Positions 38,728 to 51,010 of a DNA stretch of 64,000 nucleotides are shown in pieces. Origin of the DNA: Seriola aureovittata (lineage: Eukaryota; Chordata; Actinopteri; Carangiformes; Carangidae); NCBI RefSeq assembly GCF_021018895.1, contig NC_079378.1, forward strand, positions 10,475,501-10,539,500, given 5' to 3'. Within the stretch, counting starts at the first letter, position 1. Each line of letters starts with the position of its first letter. A model generated the notes under the pieces. That model did no database searches, was not told the origin of the DNA, and was given only the letters and a program-made list of their open reading frames with translations. The translations under genes and the position numbers were made by a program.

Positions 38728-39024
38728 ATGAGTAGGCAACTGACCAAGCGGTTCTCTGTCGAAGAGGTTCTGGTCCAGGTTTTTGGACATGATGGACTGA
38801 GGACTGAAATTGAACCAGAGACAGAGGAGGATGTCTCGGAAGTGGAAGGCAACACAGATTTTGATCCAGACTTTGAGGAGACTGACCAGTCAACAGATGG
38901 AGAGGGAGAGGCACCTGAAGAACAGGCACCTGAGGAGACATTCCAGTCCAAGAGTGGACACTTGCTCTGGTCTTCATCCACCCAGGACAGAGGAAGTAGA
39001 GCGAGAGTGGAAAACATCAACATC
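38728..39024 (+). pseudogene. piggyBac transposase, N-terminal 99 codons (broken)
   Basis: The frame starts MSRQLTKRFSVEEVL at the ATG at 38728; an in-frame TTG upstream is less likely. It runs through a strongly acidic Glu/Asp-rich segment (about residues 27-75), then reaches SKSGHLLW and RVENIN. An acidic N-terminus followed by a 'SK.G..W' stretch just before the DDE catalytic region is typical of piggyBac-like (PGBD4-type) transposases. The frame is interrupted exactly after a codon by 261 bp of LINE sequence, which is read through until a TAA at 39274-39276. The catalytic aspartates lie further downstream in the family and are absent. The protein would have been a DNA transposase acting in the nucleus at TTAA sites. 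This copy is dead. Confidence 0.8.
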
Positions 39025-39285
39025 ACGCTGGGACGCTCAGATCACAACGTCCTTCATTCCAGCAGCTGTCAGACTCCACAACTTCCTGACTATGTGCAAA
39101 CTTGCACTTTTTCATGTACATATCGTGTGTATTTTGTATATTGTATTATTACTGTATATTTGGTATATTTTTGTTGTATATTTCCATATTTCCGATGTTT
39201 ATTCTATAGATGTTTATTTTCTGCTGTGGTAAATGAATTTCCCAATTGTGGGATAGATAAAGTTAATCTAATCTAATCTAATCTA
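39025..39285 (+). mobile_element. 5'-truncated LINE 3' end nested in piggyBac
   Basis: The fragment begins inside the last codons of a LINE reverse-transcriptase ORF: the reading TSFIPAAVRLHNFL resembles the conserved C-terminal 'SFIPxAxxLxN' of CR1/L2/Rex-type ORF2 proteins. It continues through a T-rich 3' UTR to AATTGTGGGATAGATAAAGT and ends in about four AATCT units. Ending in short tandem repeats rather than poly(A), and heavy 5' truncation, fit target-primed reverse transcription by CR1/L2-like elements. Both boundaries are sharp: piggyBac coding resumes at AAGATGACG on the right. No obvious target-site duplication was found. Confidence 0.75.
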
Positions 39286-39475
39286 AAGATGACGTCAGGG
39301 CCAACACGGTATGCTACATCTCGTGTGGATGACATCAAGTCCAGCTTCCAACCTGGAGAGAAATTTCGACCTGATAGACCTCCAATCCTACATAGGTCTG
39401 TTGATTTTAGCAGGAGTATATCACTCAAACAATGAGGCTACAAAAAGTCTGTGGGATGCAGAGGGATCTTTGGTT
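39286..39475 (+). pseudogene. piggyBac transposase, internal fragments (frameshifted by a deletion)
   Basis: Right of the LINE the frame reads KMTSGPTRYATSRVDDIKSS, then at about 39348-39352 it jumps to another frame reading NLERNFDLIDLQSYIGLLIL and EATKSLWDAEGSL. Both pieces match successive parts of piggyBac-like transposases: the 'MTPGPTRYA' stretch, and the 'DL..Y.GLLILAGVY ... SLW' helix region. The residues between them and everything after about 39473, including the family's catalytic Asp positions and the C-terminal Cys-rich domain, are deleted. It is a decayed remnant. Confidence 0.8.
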
Positions 39476-39739
39476 TTCCATTTATTTTTTACATTACATG
39501 TACATTTTGTAATACATTTTCAGTGCCTATTTGTATTTTCACTGCAGTTATTTTATGTCTAATTCTATAAATTCATGTTAAACACTACTTTGAGCCATTG
39601 TTCACAGCTAAAGAATGTTGAATAAAAACTTGGTGGTGAAAAATGGTTTTTGTGCTAATTTAAGAGCAGTTAAAACAGATCGGTCAATTTTGACCGGGAA
39701 CACTAAAGTAAGGGGCGGGAGGTGAACACGACCGGAGGG
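39476..39739 (+). mobile_element. piggyBac 3' non-coding end and right terminal repeat
   Basis: AT-rich tail with an AATAAA signal (GAATAAAAAC at about 39619) that could end the transposase transcript, followed by CGGTCAATTTTGACCGGGAA (an inner palindrome) and the terminal GAACACGACCGGAGGG. The inner palindrome is about 40 bp from the terminal block, while on the left the two are adjacent, so the ends are asymmetric. Confidence 0.8.
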
Positions 39740-39743
39740 TTAA

Positions 39744-42700
39744 ATGGTGGAAAACCTCTTTACATCAGGCACTGAAGTAGCAGTTGTTTCTTAAATACTG
39801 TCCTATTACTGGTCAATTTAACTTCTCTGGCTGTATATGAGTGTGCATGTATCTTTAAATGATATTGCTGCCATAAGATCTGGTCATTAAGTTAAGTTTT
39901 AATATAGCGCCTATATCAGTCGCACTCCAGAAGAAATTTTAATTGTTTTCTTTCCTCACAACACCACAGCTTGTTCTCTTGCCACCACTGCTTATCACCT
40001 CTCCCATCATTCCAATGTCCCATTTATTAGACCAATTTCCAGTCTCACACCAATAATTTACCACTAATAATTTGTGTGGCTACTCCATTTCTCCCTGAGC
40101 TAGCCTTTTCTTATTGCAAAGAAGTTCAATCCTTAATATTTCCTTTTTCTATACTAGGCCTGTAGGCGAAATCTGATGAAGGTGGGGGGATTCAGGCCAA
40201 ACTGATCAGGGATATAAGTGTGTCCTGAGGCAGCGACATTAAATATTGTACTTTCTCAGGGCACTTACCCTTTGTTATCCTGTCATCTTTTCTCCAGATC
40301 TGTCACCATTTTTTTTTTTTTTTTTTTTTTTTTGTTATTTTCTATATCCATGTTGCCTCTTTGGTCTCACTTTCTCACTCCTTACCCCTCCCCAACTCTT
40401 TCTCTTCATTTCTTTTTCTCACTTTTTCCTCTCTCTGTTATTGACCTGAGAAGGTATCTGTCAGGCTGTGTTTGCACTCTTTCTGTGGTGACATGGTCGA
40501 GACTTCTTCCGAGGTTTTGTACATGTAGACAGAATGTGATTCTACACGCATGTGGAAAAAAAAAAAAAAGCTGCAAATGCAATATCTGTGGTTATGTATA
40601 ATGCTTATTCTAATCCGAAGTTACAAACAGATTCTGAAGATACATTATGAATGAAGTGTTTTGAGTGTTTATATCTTTTTGCAGTGGCATCTCCGGTCAA
40701 TACTCAGACAGCAACATATAAACTGTCCTCTTTCTTCTTCTGTCAGTTCATGAGGTGGAATCATACAGCAACAACAACAACACATACTTTGGAAGAAGCA
40801 GAAACTTTCCTGTCGAAGAAAAGCAAAACATTTCAGCCTAGAGTGAATCCACACCTGCTTGTATCCACTCTTTCATTGATTTTTTTTTTTTTTCTCTCCG
40901 CAATGTTGCTCGGGATGCACCAATCCAAATTCTCTCACAATTCCAATCACCTTGTTTCAGGGTATCTGCTAATACTGAGTATTGAAATATACCAATTGCA
41001 AAATGTCTGTGACTCCGGAGGCCTATAATGTTCAGGTACCCCCTGGGTTCATTCATCTAGCTATGGCACAGGAGAAGGGGAGGGAGGCATTTCCTTGTTT
41101 CTTACAACAGGGGTGGACACGCCAACCTTCTGGTAATATGCTGATAATATGTTGCCCCTTTATTCCACTATTTTTATGAGGCATACAAAGCTTGTCTTGT
41201 TATAAAATCTAAATTCTGACACCTCATTACAGGTCAAATATGAAATATTCTCCCTTGCTCGAATGGTAGTTTGAATTTCAAACAAAAAGTGACTGTTGCT
41301 GATAGAGAGTGAATGCACTTGAGCGTTTGTGCACAGTTTGTTCATTTACCTGCTTTCACACTTCGTGATGCAGGTGCCTGTGAGTGTTTGTGTGTGTTGC
41401 TCCCCAGAGCAGGGGTTTGTTAGTTCAGTCAGCCTACCTGCTCACCTGTGCTACCATATATCTCAGCTCCTTAATCTGATTTGACTGCATTCCTCCAGCC
41501 TCTGTCTCTGCCAGCTACCCTCAGTGTGATTCTGTTGTCAGGCACAAAGTAATGAAAACATATAAAGCTCTCATTACCTGCCAGTGGCTGCGGGGCTGAG
41601 CGGTAGTAAACCTCTATGCTCACAGACTCGCACAGGAGACAAGAGGCACAGATGAGGAGCATGCTCTCACATACTGTACAGTCACACACACACACACATG
41701 TACATACACACAACCCACAGATACACATGCGTGAGCCTGAGGGAGGCTGCAGTTTAAATTACCCAGCTGTCATCAGGCTCTGATTGATGGTTCCATCTCT
41801 CGAGCCTGCTCTATGATAGGCTCTTATTGGCTGTGTAATTTTTCTATGGCCATGTGTGGATGGGTGACCACTGGGCAAGCTGATTTGGTCACTGAGGCGC
41901 AGTTTAACATTCGTATAGATTGTAGCTGGTGTACATTTACAGTGATGTGTCATTTTCAGTACATTCATGATTGTGGCTTATGCTTGCATGAGAGAAGATA
42001 TTGATGTTCCTGACTTTAAAGACACTTAGGCAACACGCTCATGCAGTGCGTTTTTTAATGTAACATGCACTGCCACAAATAATTGTTCCAAAGTTAACAA
42101 GTAAATGTGTCAAACATTACATGACTTAATAGAATACTAATAAGCATGAATTACCATTTAGTTTCACTTCATTTTACTGAGTGTGACACTGTGATCATGT
42201 TAGCCAGTTTCTGTTTTGGGTACGTTGAGTTTGGGGGGTGTGTGTTTTGTTTTGACCTAAGCATTCAGTTGTGAGTGACTTATCTGTCCCGCTGACAACA
42301 TTGTTAGTTGACGCAAGCACTGCAGCTGTTAGGGACAGTTAACTTTATCTAAATGATGATTGAAGATTTAAGAGTTTCTTAATCTCTCAGTCGACTTAGA
42401 AAAACCTGTTTTGTTGTTCTTACCTGTGCTTTCACCACATTTGTAGCCATTTTTCTGTTGCTATATTTCATGGACATAGTTCTCACCTGCTATTTGGACT
42501 ATGTATGTGGACTTAGTTGATTATCAGACTGAAAAAATATTCCTCTTTGTGCAAACTATTCCCCATTGCCTGTTCTTATTAGTATTTCTAAGAGTAAAAA
42601 TTAAACGTTCAGTTTGCTCTGACCAAGTTCAATTTATTCATGCCATTTGACATTCCAGCAGTATGTAGATACTGCTCTATTTTGATCTTTCCCTAATTTT

Positions 42701-44650
42701 CTCTCATACACACACATCATTTTGCACAGGCACCTGGGACCTGGCCAGTATAGCCACAGTCTCTTACTTCTGGCCGTTCCGCAGCACCATTGGAACAGTT
42801 TGCGGTTAATTAAATTCAGTAATGGTACTTTAAAAGCAGCCATTGTGTGAACTTTTCCAGCCATGAGTTCTCATGAATTTGAACCATCCCTGTTCCTTTG
42901 ACGTGTCTGCTCTTTAGTCGATGTTCCAACCTTTTAATCGTCAGTTTATACTTGGTCTGTAAGAAACCTCAAATGTGACATTGTTGGTGCAGGTTATTAA
43001 CCTTCACATGGAAATTATTAAACATGCAGCCAGCCATCCAGAGAGACGTGCACCCCACCAACATAAACTGTTATAGGCCCACAGGGGCAGCAGAGAAAAG
43101 GTGTGGTTGAACTTTAATCACTCAGGAAGAGAAATTGGATTTAATGGAAAAAGATTTAAAAAAAAAAAAAAAAAAAACTGCGAGAGTAAAGAGGAAAGGG
43201 GGAGAGACACAAAAGGGAAAGCAGAGAAACTGAAAGAAGTACTATAGAGACTATAGATGTTACACTAACTGATCTTCGAATACATTAAACCACGGTGAGC
43301 CTGCTTGTGAGTGATGGTGGGATTGGGGGATATAGGTAAACAAGTAAGGAATCCATTAAAGCAATTGTTGCAGATTTTATCTGGGTGAGCAGAAAATATG
43401 TTTTTGGATCAAGCTGTAGCCTTTCCTCATAGCACTGTGTACTGTAGCTAATTCAGTATCACAAAATACAGATCAAAGCCATGTCTCTAGTAAAATATAA
43501 TGCTCACAGGACAGCATTTCTAGTATGAAAACAGATCATTAGGGAATGTTTTGGCGAGACAGCCTTGACATCAGATAGGAATATTGTCTCACTGTAAAAA
43601 AAAAAAAAAAAAAAAAAAAGTCTTGAAGATGGAACACATACAGTACTACTCCCCATGAAGATGCTCATTTCATTTATTTACTTCACTTTAGTCTTTTCAT
43701 CTCAGACTTTCCTGACCATTAGTTCTAATCAGCATCTCCCCTTGGTGTCTACCTTCATCATATCCTCCTTTAACTTACATCTGGCTCCTTACCAGCTACC
43801 TTCAATCTGCCACACTCTCTTTGTGCCCCCATCTGGTATCAAAAAACAGAGGAAAGTAAATGTTTTTTTTCTACTCCAAAGCTGTGAGAAACACTGCTTC
43901 TGGCTTGCTCTCTTGATGTGTCATTATATGTCTCTTCTGTCCGTCTTTCTTGCCTTTTGAAATACATAACAGTATTTACACATGTCTCTGTGTGCTTCAA
44001 GTGCATAAATAATTATGTGCATTGCCAAGTGGTAAATCAATGCATCTATCGTCATACATGGATGAGCAATATCTAACAACTCCTAAATCAAACTGCCATG
44101 GCTGAACAACGGGGAAGCCCTCCCCTCTCTCCCTCATTCTGCTCCGTCTTTCTCTGCCTTATTCCCATATGGATGACACACATGGTGCAACAGCTGATGT
44201 ACTGTACAGCATTTTGTAGTTTGCTGTTCACGATGCTCTTCAGGTCGTAGACTGAGACGATGGATATGCAACAGGGACATGTACCATTAAAAGACAGTGT
44301 AGAGAAAATGCACTTTCACTGTTGAACAGGAAGTTAAATATGTGAGAAAAGAGTACAAGGCTGGGAAAACAGTAATGCTGTATTTGTGTTTACAGAGAGA
44401 GTGAGAGATAATTGACTTCTCACTCTTGCAACAACATGTTTAGCTAAACCCTGATGAACTCTTTAAACGGTAAACACTTTTTCTAGGCTTGAGATCCCTA
44501 ATCAAAAACTCACTTTTGGCATATATGAGAAATATACCCTCAGTTGTTCATCAGCTCTATCCTCTGATTCACCCTCTGAATACCAATGCAGCAGCTTTAT
44601 TACATCCATATAGTCATCACTGATGACTATCATTTGCTTTTATATCCATG

Positions 44651-44651
<1 letters not shown>
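39744..44651. other. Non-coding stretch with homopolymers
   Basis: Contains poly-T at 40310-40333 and 40880-40892, poly-A at 43158-43178 and 43597-43619, and a purine/pyrimidine-rich block at 40370-40440. A good acceptor (TTATATCTTTTTGCAG, ending at about 40684) precedes an open but unrecognised frame to 41028. No gene can be supported. Confidence 0.45.

Positions 44652-44700
<49 letters not shown>
44652..44700. repeat. (AT)n microsatellite, about 24 units
   Basis: Perfect TA/AT dinucleotides followed by an A-rich segment. Self-complementary; such tracts can extrude cruciforms. Confidence 0.95.
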
Positions 44701-44706
<6 letters not shown>

Positions 44707-44991
44707 ATAAATAAAAGAAACAATTACTAAGCCAAGAATAAATGTACACTCTCAGGTCATTAGTACATATTTAGCGGTTTTGCATGTGTCGCTGTGTCGC
44801 TGTACTGCTGTGGATCGTGTGTGTGTGTGTGTGTTCACGCCACTTGCGTGTCTGACATGTTACTGCTACTGCCACTTCTATGTAGGCCTACCTACATTGA
44901 GTTTGCATTAGATAATGGCCAACAATAATTGAATGTTTAGTTTTTTTTCATTAAAAGGCTACTTAACCTTATTTACCCTTGTTCAAAGCAA

Positions 44992-44993
<2 letters not shown>

Positions 44994-45038
<45 letters not shown>
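44994..45038. repeat. (CA)n microsatellite, about 22 units
   Basis: Perfect CA units ending GCACAAACAGCGC, followed by a short (GA)n tract. Confidence 0.95.
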
Positions 45039-45043
<5 letters not shown>

Positions 45044-45294
45044 AACAGCGCAAGGGTGAGAGAGAGAGTGCTCCAGAAAACTACACTTAACCTGTTAAAT
45101 TATTCACATAATTTTAACCTACATTGAGTTTTTGTTACAACTATATAGATCATGTAGCCTCCACATGCATTTTCTAGAATGGTTAAAAAATATAATATTT
45201 ATATTTTTTTTCAGGGGACATGAAACTGATTTTTTCTGTGTCTATTTTTGCTGGGAACTGTGTGCGTCATGCATGAAAAATAGCTGAGATGCCA

Positions 45295-45600
45295 AAATTC
45301 TAGATGGGGGTCAAAGGTCAGGGTTACTGTGACCTCACAAAACCAGATTTTGTTTGTGTGAATTAGATATCTCAGTAATGCCTCGAGGGAATTTTTTCAG
45401 CTTTAACGTTCACTTGGACTGAAAAGATGAACTGATTCGATTTCTGTGGTCAAAGGTCACGATGACATCACGTTCTTCTCAATGCGATAAATCAGGAACG
45501 CCTAGAGGGAATTTCATTACATTTTACACAAACATTCACTTGGAATGAGGAAGAACTGATAAGAATTTGGCGGTCAAACCGGACTGTCGATAGGTTACAG
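45295..45600 (+). repeat. Dispersed fish repeat family, copy 1, with internal ~120 bp units
   Basis: Contains GGTCAAAGGTCAGGGTTACT followed by GTGACCTCACAAAACCAG, and two tandem units offset by about 120 bp that share CTCAG(T/G)AA(T/C)GCCT, GAGGGAATTT, TTCACTTGGA, GAACTGAT and GGTCAAA. The same vocabulary recurs at 55530-55895. I recognise the pattern as a widespread teleost repeat but cannot name its class. Confidence 0.65.
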
Positions 45601-48600
45601 AATGAGCATTGGACCACAGCTTCTGTATGAAGTCATTAACATTTCTTGTTGGAAAGTCAGTCAAACAACCACTAACTAAGAAGTACTAACAGACACAAAA
45701 CAACTATAAAGAGACACAAAACAAAAGAGTGTTCTCTTTATCATGACTTTATCCTGTGGCGTTTTTACTCTGTAATGATTGCGACTTTAAATTGTAGCGA
45801 AGCACAATACAAGAAATACTAAAAATACTTGACTATAATAACTATACTTTTTTTAAACACACAAAAATACAAGAACGCACACACACAAAACACTTCAGCA
45901 TTTACATCTCTGGTTTTAGGGCATTTCCTGTTGTTTCTCTTTGGAGGAGAGTTACTGTAATTCACTTGCTGATGACAAATCAGCAAAGCAAATAAAGTCT
46001 GTTGAGGCTCCAGGTGGTTCAGAAATGTTTCATCAGGGGGCACAAACTTCTAAGTGAACTACTTAAAAAAACCTTGGTAATTCATGTAAAACTTGTGAGA
46101 ATTTAAATCTCCGCCAACTGTCAGTGCTTCTCTCTGATCATCCTCCCTTCCTCTGGGATGGCCCTCAGGGTCCTTCTTAATCCTTCAGTGAAACTATCTA
46201 TCGTTGCTTCCCTCTTTCCGTCCTTCCTTCCTTCCCTCTGTCTTTCTATTTTGTTCTGTCCTTCCGTTGTCTCCCCTCCACTTGTTTTTCACTCTCTCTT
46301 TTGATCAGCATGCATCTGTGTTGCCGGATCCTCAAGCAAAATGATTTAACCTTTTGAAAGCTTTCATACAATTCTCTTTTTCTTTATTTTCTCCCTCCCT
46401 TGTTTCTCTCTCTCCTCTCGCTCTCTCCCTAAGGGTGTCATTTAAAGCACCGGTCAAATTATTTGTCCTTTCTTGACTTCCTCTTCCTCTTTCTCCTGCT
46501 TTCAGTACTGCATTTCCCTCCTGTCTGTCGTCTTTTTTTTTTTTTTTGTCAATTTGCTTCTCTTACACCGTCTTTCACTCTTCTTTTCAACTTTTCCTCT
46601 GCCTACTGCATTTCCCTCAGGTTCTCTTTTTATCCTACAGCTAAAATATCCAGTCTTCCATCCTCTCTTCGTTTTATCTCTGGCATCCCTCTCCCCTGGT
46701 TACTCTTTTCTTCAAAAACATTTCTACCCCTTAACTTTTTTTTTTGTGTTTTTTTTGACATTTTTGTCATCCTTCTCTCTACATAAACTCTGTGTACTAC
46801 ATACTGTGAGTGTGAGTTGGGTGTTTGTGTGTGTACAGCTGGCCTCTCACACCACCAAGCCCCTGTTCCCTTGACAAGAAATCCATTATCTTCATGATGT
46901 ACCTGAACTTGGAGGAAATTGAGTTACGCAACCCCATCGACTTTCTAGGACCTGGAGAGCTTTTATTCTGAACTAACTTAAGTCTCTTTTTGTCTGTGTC
47001 TCTGTCTCTCTCTCTTCTGCTTCATCTTTTATTTGGTGGTAATATCTAACAAAATCCAAGGTCATGTAAAAGAAGTCTTGGCGAGATTAAATTTTGTCTC
47101 CTGGAACTTGGCCATGAATGCCGCATACAAGTGACTAACAGCATTTAACAAAATTCAATAAGCTTTGTAAATGCACACAATGCTGAATTTATTGCTCAGG
47201 TGCTTGTCTGTTCAAATACTTTGTGTTTAAGTACATCATTATGTCTTTAAGTATTATTCCTGTATTTTAATTTGTATTTGTAACATCTGACAATAAGGTT
47301 TGTTGTTGAAGCAACTCTGCATTCCCCTTCAACCTAAATGCATCGGCCATATATTTCTTATACCCACATTCAATGAAAAACTGACAAAATAATGACCTAT
47401 TGTTAAACTGAGTGCAGGGAGGAAAACATGTCAACACAAACAATCATATGATTTAATCTCTTGTAAAAGTTACAAGTGTTAGAATTTCTCTAAATACAAA
47501 ATATGATATAATACAGAGATGGAAGAGGGCGGATATGAGGATAATGTGTCTGTGGGCTTAAAGTGAGTGAATGTCTTTCTGTCTTTTTAGTAAGGCTGGG
47601 AACACCCAGAATTGCGATTAAAGGACCAGGCTTCAGGGTAATATTAAGAGCTTTAAAGGAGCTGTCAAAAAAGAAGGCCAGAACCCAGTTAACTTTGGAG
47701 AGAAGTGAAATGTGAATATGACCTGCGAGTGAGAGAACACCTTTCATATTCTTCACTAGTACAAACTTTGGTGGAAAATCTGTTGACGTGTCTGTCGACA
47801 GACCATTGTCTTTGGATTACTATCTTCAACTGTGACACTGTTTCTTCTTCATGTAGCTGTTGAGATTGTAAAATGTTATTTGATACTTTCGGCAGAACAA
47901 ATAAAATTACAATCACCTCCACTGTATTCGTATGGCAGTAGATATTTAGATGTTGCAAAACCTCGGCCTGTAGAAGTGGAAACTTTTTATTTTTTTTTAT
48001 TTTTTATTTTTTTTTGCAATTTGGGTGAACTGACCCTTTAAGAGACAGACATTAGCAAATGTATAACTCAGACTCATTAAAACTTTGCAGAGCAAACATC
48101 ACTGACCCTTCCCCTCTGTATCGCTCAGCCAGAGAGAGTCATGATTTTTAACGACCAAAAGGTTAACGTTGTAAAATGATTAAATTCAGCCAATGTTTTT
48201 GCGTCGAAGTCGGGACTAATCTACTGACAAATTAATCTGAAAAACAATAATTACATTCACAATCAAACATCACAGGATGCACCCGAGCACCGGCACTGTC
48301 AACTCACAGGAAGAGGATTTGCATAATGCAGATCCTGACAATTCATTCACAGTGGATGACTTGTGAATGAACCATGATGACATGAACAGTGACGATTGAA
48401 ATTATGGACTGCATGACTGTTAAGCTTGGCTAGATGTTGTAATTAATTTCTCCTGCCACAACAATGTGCACCCGGCCCCCTGCTGATGTCATCTAATTGG
48501 TGATGTTTGTTCTGACATCTGTTAACAAAGAAGGATTTGACAACTTGCAAACCTGAAACGAACAAATTGTCTGCAACAAGCTAACAAGCTCCTGTCCGTG

Positions 48601-49083
48601 TTTCTCGCTGGCTCTGTGAGTCATGAGTGTTGAGACAGAACTTGGTGTTGAATGGGGGTAAAATAGATGAGAGGATAGATGTGCACAGGTGTAGTTTAAA
48701 AAGATGGAAATGTCTGTACTTTATTCAGTCTGTTTCATCCTTGGATTTTTATCTCCCCACGATTCATGGCTCAGTGAAAATAGAATATCCTCAAAGTCTC
48801 AGGTGATTTTGCCACTCCTGCTCCATCATAGACAATTTTTCCAGCTGTCAAACTGATGATGTGTTTTTATCATTGGTTGGTTTCCATCATTATGTCTGTT
48901 TCTCTGTGGTAATGGGCAAAAAAAAAAGCATTAAAAGAAAATGCACATGGGGGATTTTGCATGGTAGAAGGCATCTAGGTAGAATATTATGAATCAGTCT
49001 TTTGCTGTATGTAGTCATTTTCAGTCATCTAAAGAGGCATGTTGCCTCACTGGGCAATTTACTCAGAGGCAGACATGAGATGC
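45601..49083. other. Non-coding stretch, pyrimidine-rich in part
   Basis: A long pyrimidine-rich block runs from about 46130 to 47040 and produces overlapping Phe/Ser/Leu-rich frames that I regard as spurious. T-rich DNA lies at 47987-48015 and a possible miniature-element end near 48017-48042. Nothing else was recognised. Confidence 0.45.
47990..48042. mobile_element. Possible MITE terminus
   Basis: The sequence TTTGGGTGAACTGACCCTTT, followed by AAG, resembles the end of a common fish miniature element ('TTTTTGGGTGAACTRTCCCTTTAA'). The opposite end was not identified. Confidence 0.35.
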
Positions 49084-49589
49084 TCTGCATTGGGAAAGTA
49101 TTCAGACCCCTTAGATTTATTTTCCACAGATTTTGATATGCTTCAGCCTTACGCTAAGAAAAAATCTTTCATCAAACAGAATTCAAGAAATTTCTGAAAA
49201 TGTATTAAAAGAAAAACTGAAATATCACATGTATTCAGACCCATTGCTATGACATTGTAAATTTAGCTCAGGTGCCTCCGTTTTCTCTCGATTTACTTTG
49301 AGATGTTTCTACAACACCACCAATTTACCACCTGTGGTGAATTCCGCTGATTGGACATGATTTGGAAAGACACACACCTGTTTATATAAGGTCTCACAGC
49401 TGACAATGCATATCAGAGGCCATTAGGTGGAAGGAACTGCCCGCAGAGCTCAGAGACAGGATTGTGTCATGGGGTATTGAGTGTAAATTGATGAGGGATT
49501 TCTTTAATTTTTTATTTTAGCATAATTCTGCATCATAACAGAATGTGAAATAAGTAAAAGGCTCTGAACACTTTCCAAATGCACTGTGG
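49084..49589 (+). mobile_element. Tc1/mariner-type miniature element (internally deleted)
   Basis: The left end reads GCATTGGGAAAGTATTCAGA and the reverse complement of the right end reads ACAGTGCATTTGGAAAGTGT followed by TCAGAGCC, so the ends are inverted repeats typical of fish Tc1-like elements. Inside are GATTGGACATGATTTGGAAA, CACACACCTGT and CAGAGCTCAGAGACAGGATT, blocks known from full-length fish Tc1-like elements upstream of the transposase. No transposase-coding sequence remains in the ~500 bp copy. Confidence 0.75.
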
Positions 49590-50976
49590 TAGTGTAGGAT
49601 TTTGTTAAGGTGAGATATTGCAGTCGGCCTTTAGCCGTCACAAGTTGGTGAGAAGTTGTGCTCACAGAATTTATTGCTTATAGCCGTGGGGGGTCTCGCC
49701 TCATATTTACCCCTATATTATCTAATCAATAGCCCTATCATCACTGCCAAATGGATCTGTCAATATTTGCTGCCCATAGCAATTAACCCATGATGGCTTG
49801 GAGAAAGTGTTACAGAGGTCAGGAGAAAAATAGTCCCCCATTTACACAAAAACTGCCATACCTATTGCATTGATTGCAGTTTTGATGGTGTCAATTTGTT
49901 ATCCTTCCATGTTTTTATCACGGCAATTAAAATTACGGCATGTCTGAGATTAGGTCGAGTTGAAAAGCTATGAAAGAAAAGGCAGGCCTGCTTGTTGAAG
50001 TTGTCATTGCTCCCTACAAGTCTTCACAACTCGACAGCATCAAAATACTTGGCACTTGATGGATTTGTTTGATTGATGACTATAAATCCCAAAGTTCTTT
50101 ATTACAGACATCGAAGCATCACAGACATGTCCCTTTTTTGTGTCACCATATCTTGAAACTTCAAGCTCCAAAAAAAAAAAAAAAAAATCTGTCAAGACAA
50201 TTATGATTTTGTGTGAAGTACCTTCACACACAATTTGCAAACACTCCGGTCAATTAGTGGTGAGACCTCGAGGGCTCTCATTTAGCTTATTTCTCACCCT
50301 TTGGGAAATGTTTCAATCCTCTGTCTTACTACCTCCCTCTCTTTAAAACACAAGCTTACTTTAGCAACTCTGATGAAAGAGTAATAAATGTGCTAATTTA
50401 TGGCCTCTCCTTTGCTCTCTTCAGATATTATGAAGGCACCCATTTTATGATGAAACCACTTTGAAACTGAAGAAATGTTCTAGCAGGAGCATCCACAATG
50501 AGAGTTTGTGAAAACAGATGAGACAGCTATTTTACAAAGTTTAGATTAGATGTTCAGTAGTGTATCCCCAGTCAGAGGACAAGGTAACTTTCCTGAAATA
50601 TGGATGGATTTTATGCATGGGGGTATGGATTGATGGATAGCTATACAGAGAGTGAGTGAGAGAGAGAGAAGTAAACTTTGTAGTCCAAAAGTAATGTCAC
50701 GGCAAGCAGCATCTGACCTCAACAGTGAGAAAGGAAATCTACCTTTTCAAGTTCAAAGAGCTAATGAATATAAACGAAAGGCATCGACAAAAATGAATCG
50801 GCTGTAGATTAAAGATCAGAGCCCTCTGTAATTGTGATTATGCATGCATTCACCCCATCGGACAGATGAAAGATATCAATCGATAGCGAGCATCAGCACT
50901 TTCTGCGTTTTAAAGACCAATAACCTGTCCTCTTTTCCTCGCTCTCTCCTTTCCAGGCTTAGGGGTTCTTCTTTGC

Positions 50977-51010
<34 letters not shown>

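Larger units (their letters stand above)
38121..39743 (+). mobile_element. Non-autonomous piggyBac element with TTAA target duplications, split by a LINE
   Basis: A TTAA at 38121-38124 precedes CCTTCCTGTCGTGTTC. At the other end GAACACGACCGGAGGG is followed by TTAA at 39740-39743. The two ends are inverted repeats (14 of 16 outer bases agree) and the duplicated tetranucleotide TTAA is the hallmark target of the piggyBac superfamily. Subterminal palindromic motifs (GGTCAAA ... TGACCG) recur near 38142, 38318 and 39683. The inside carries an ACTC microsatellite, a roughly 108 bp-spaced duplicated leader, a TATA-like box, the N-terminal part of a transposase, a nested LINE fragment, a short later piece of transposase, and a 3' non-coding tail. 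Most of the catalytic core is missing, so this copy could move only with an outside transposase. Superfamily assignment is strong; the family name is unknown to me. Confidence 0.9.

Noticed and set aside
46463..46874. Overlapping Phe/Leu/Ser-rich frames resembling membrane segments
   Set aside because: The hydrophobicity comes from a long T/C-rich tract, not from a protein; two frames look equally 'membrane-like'.
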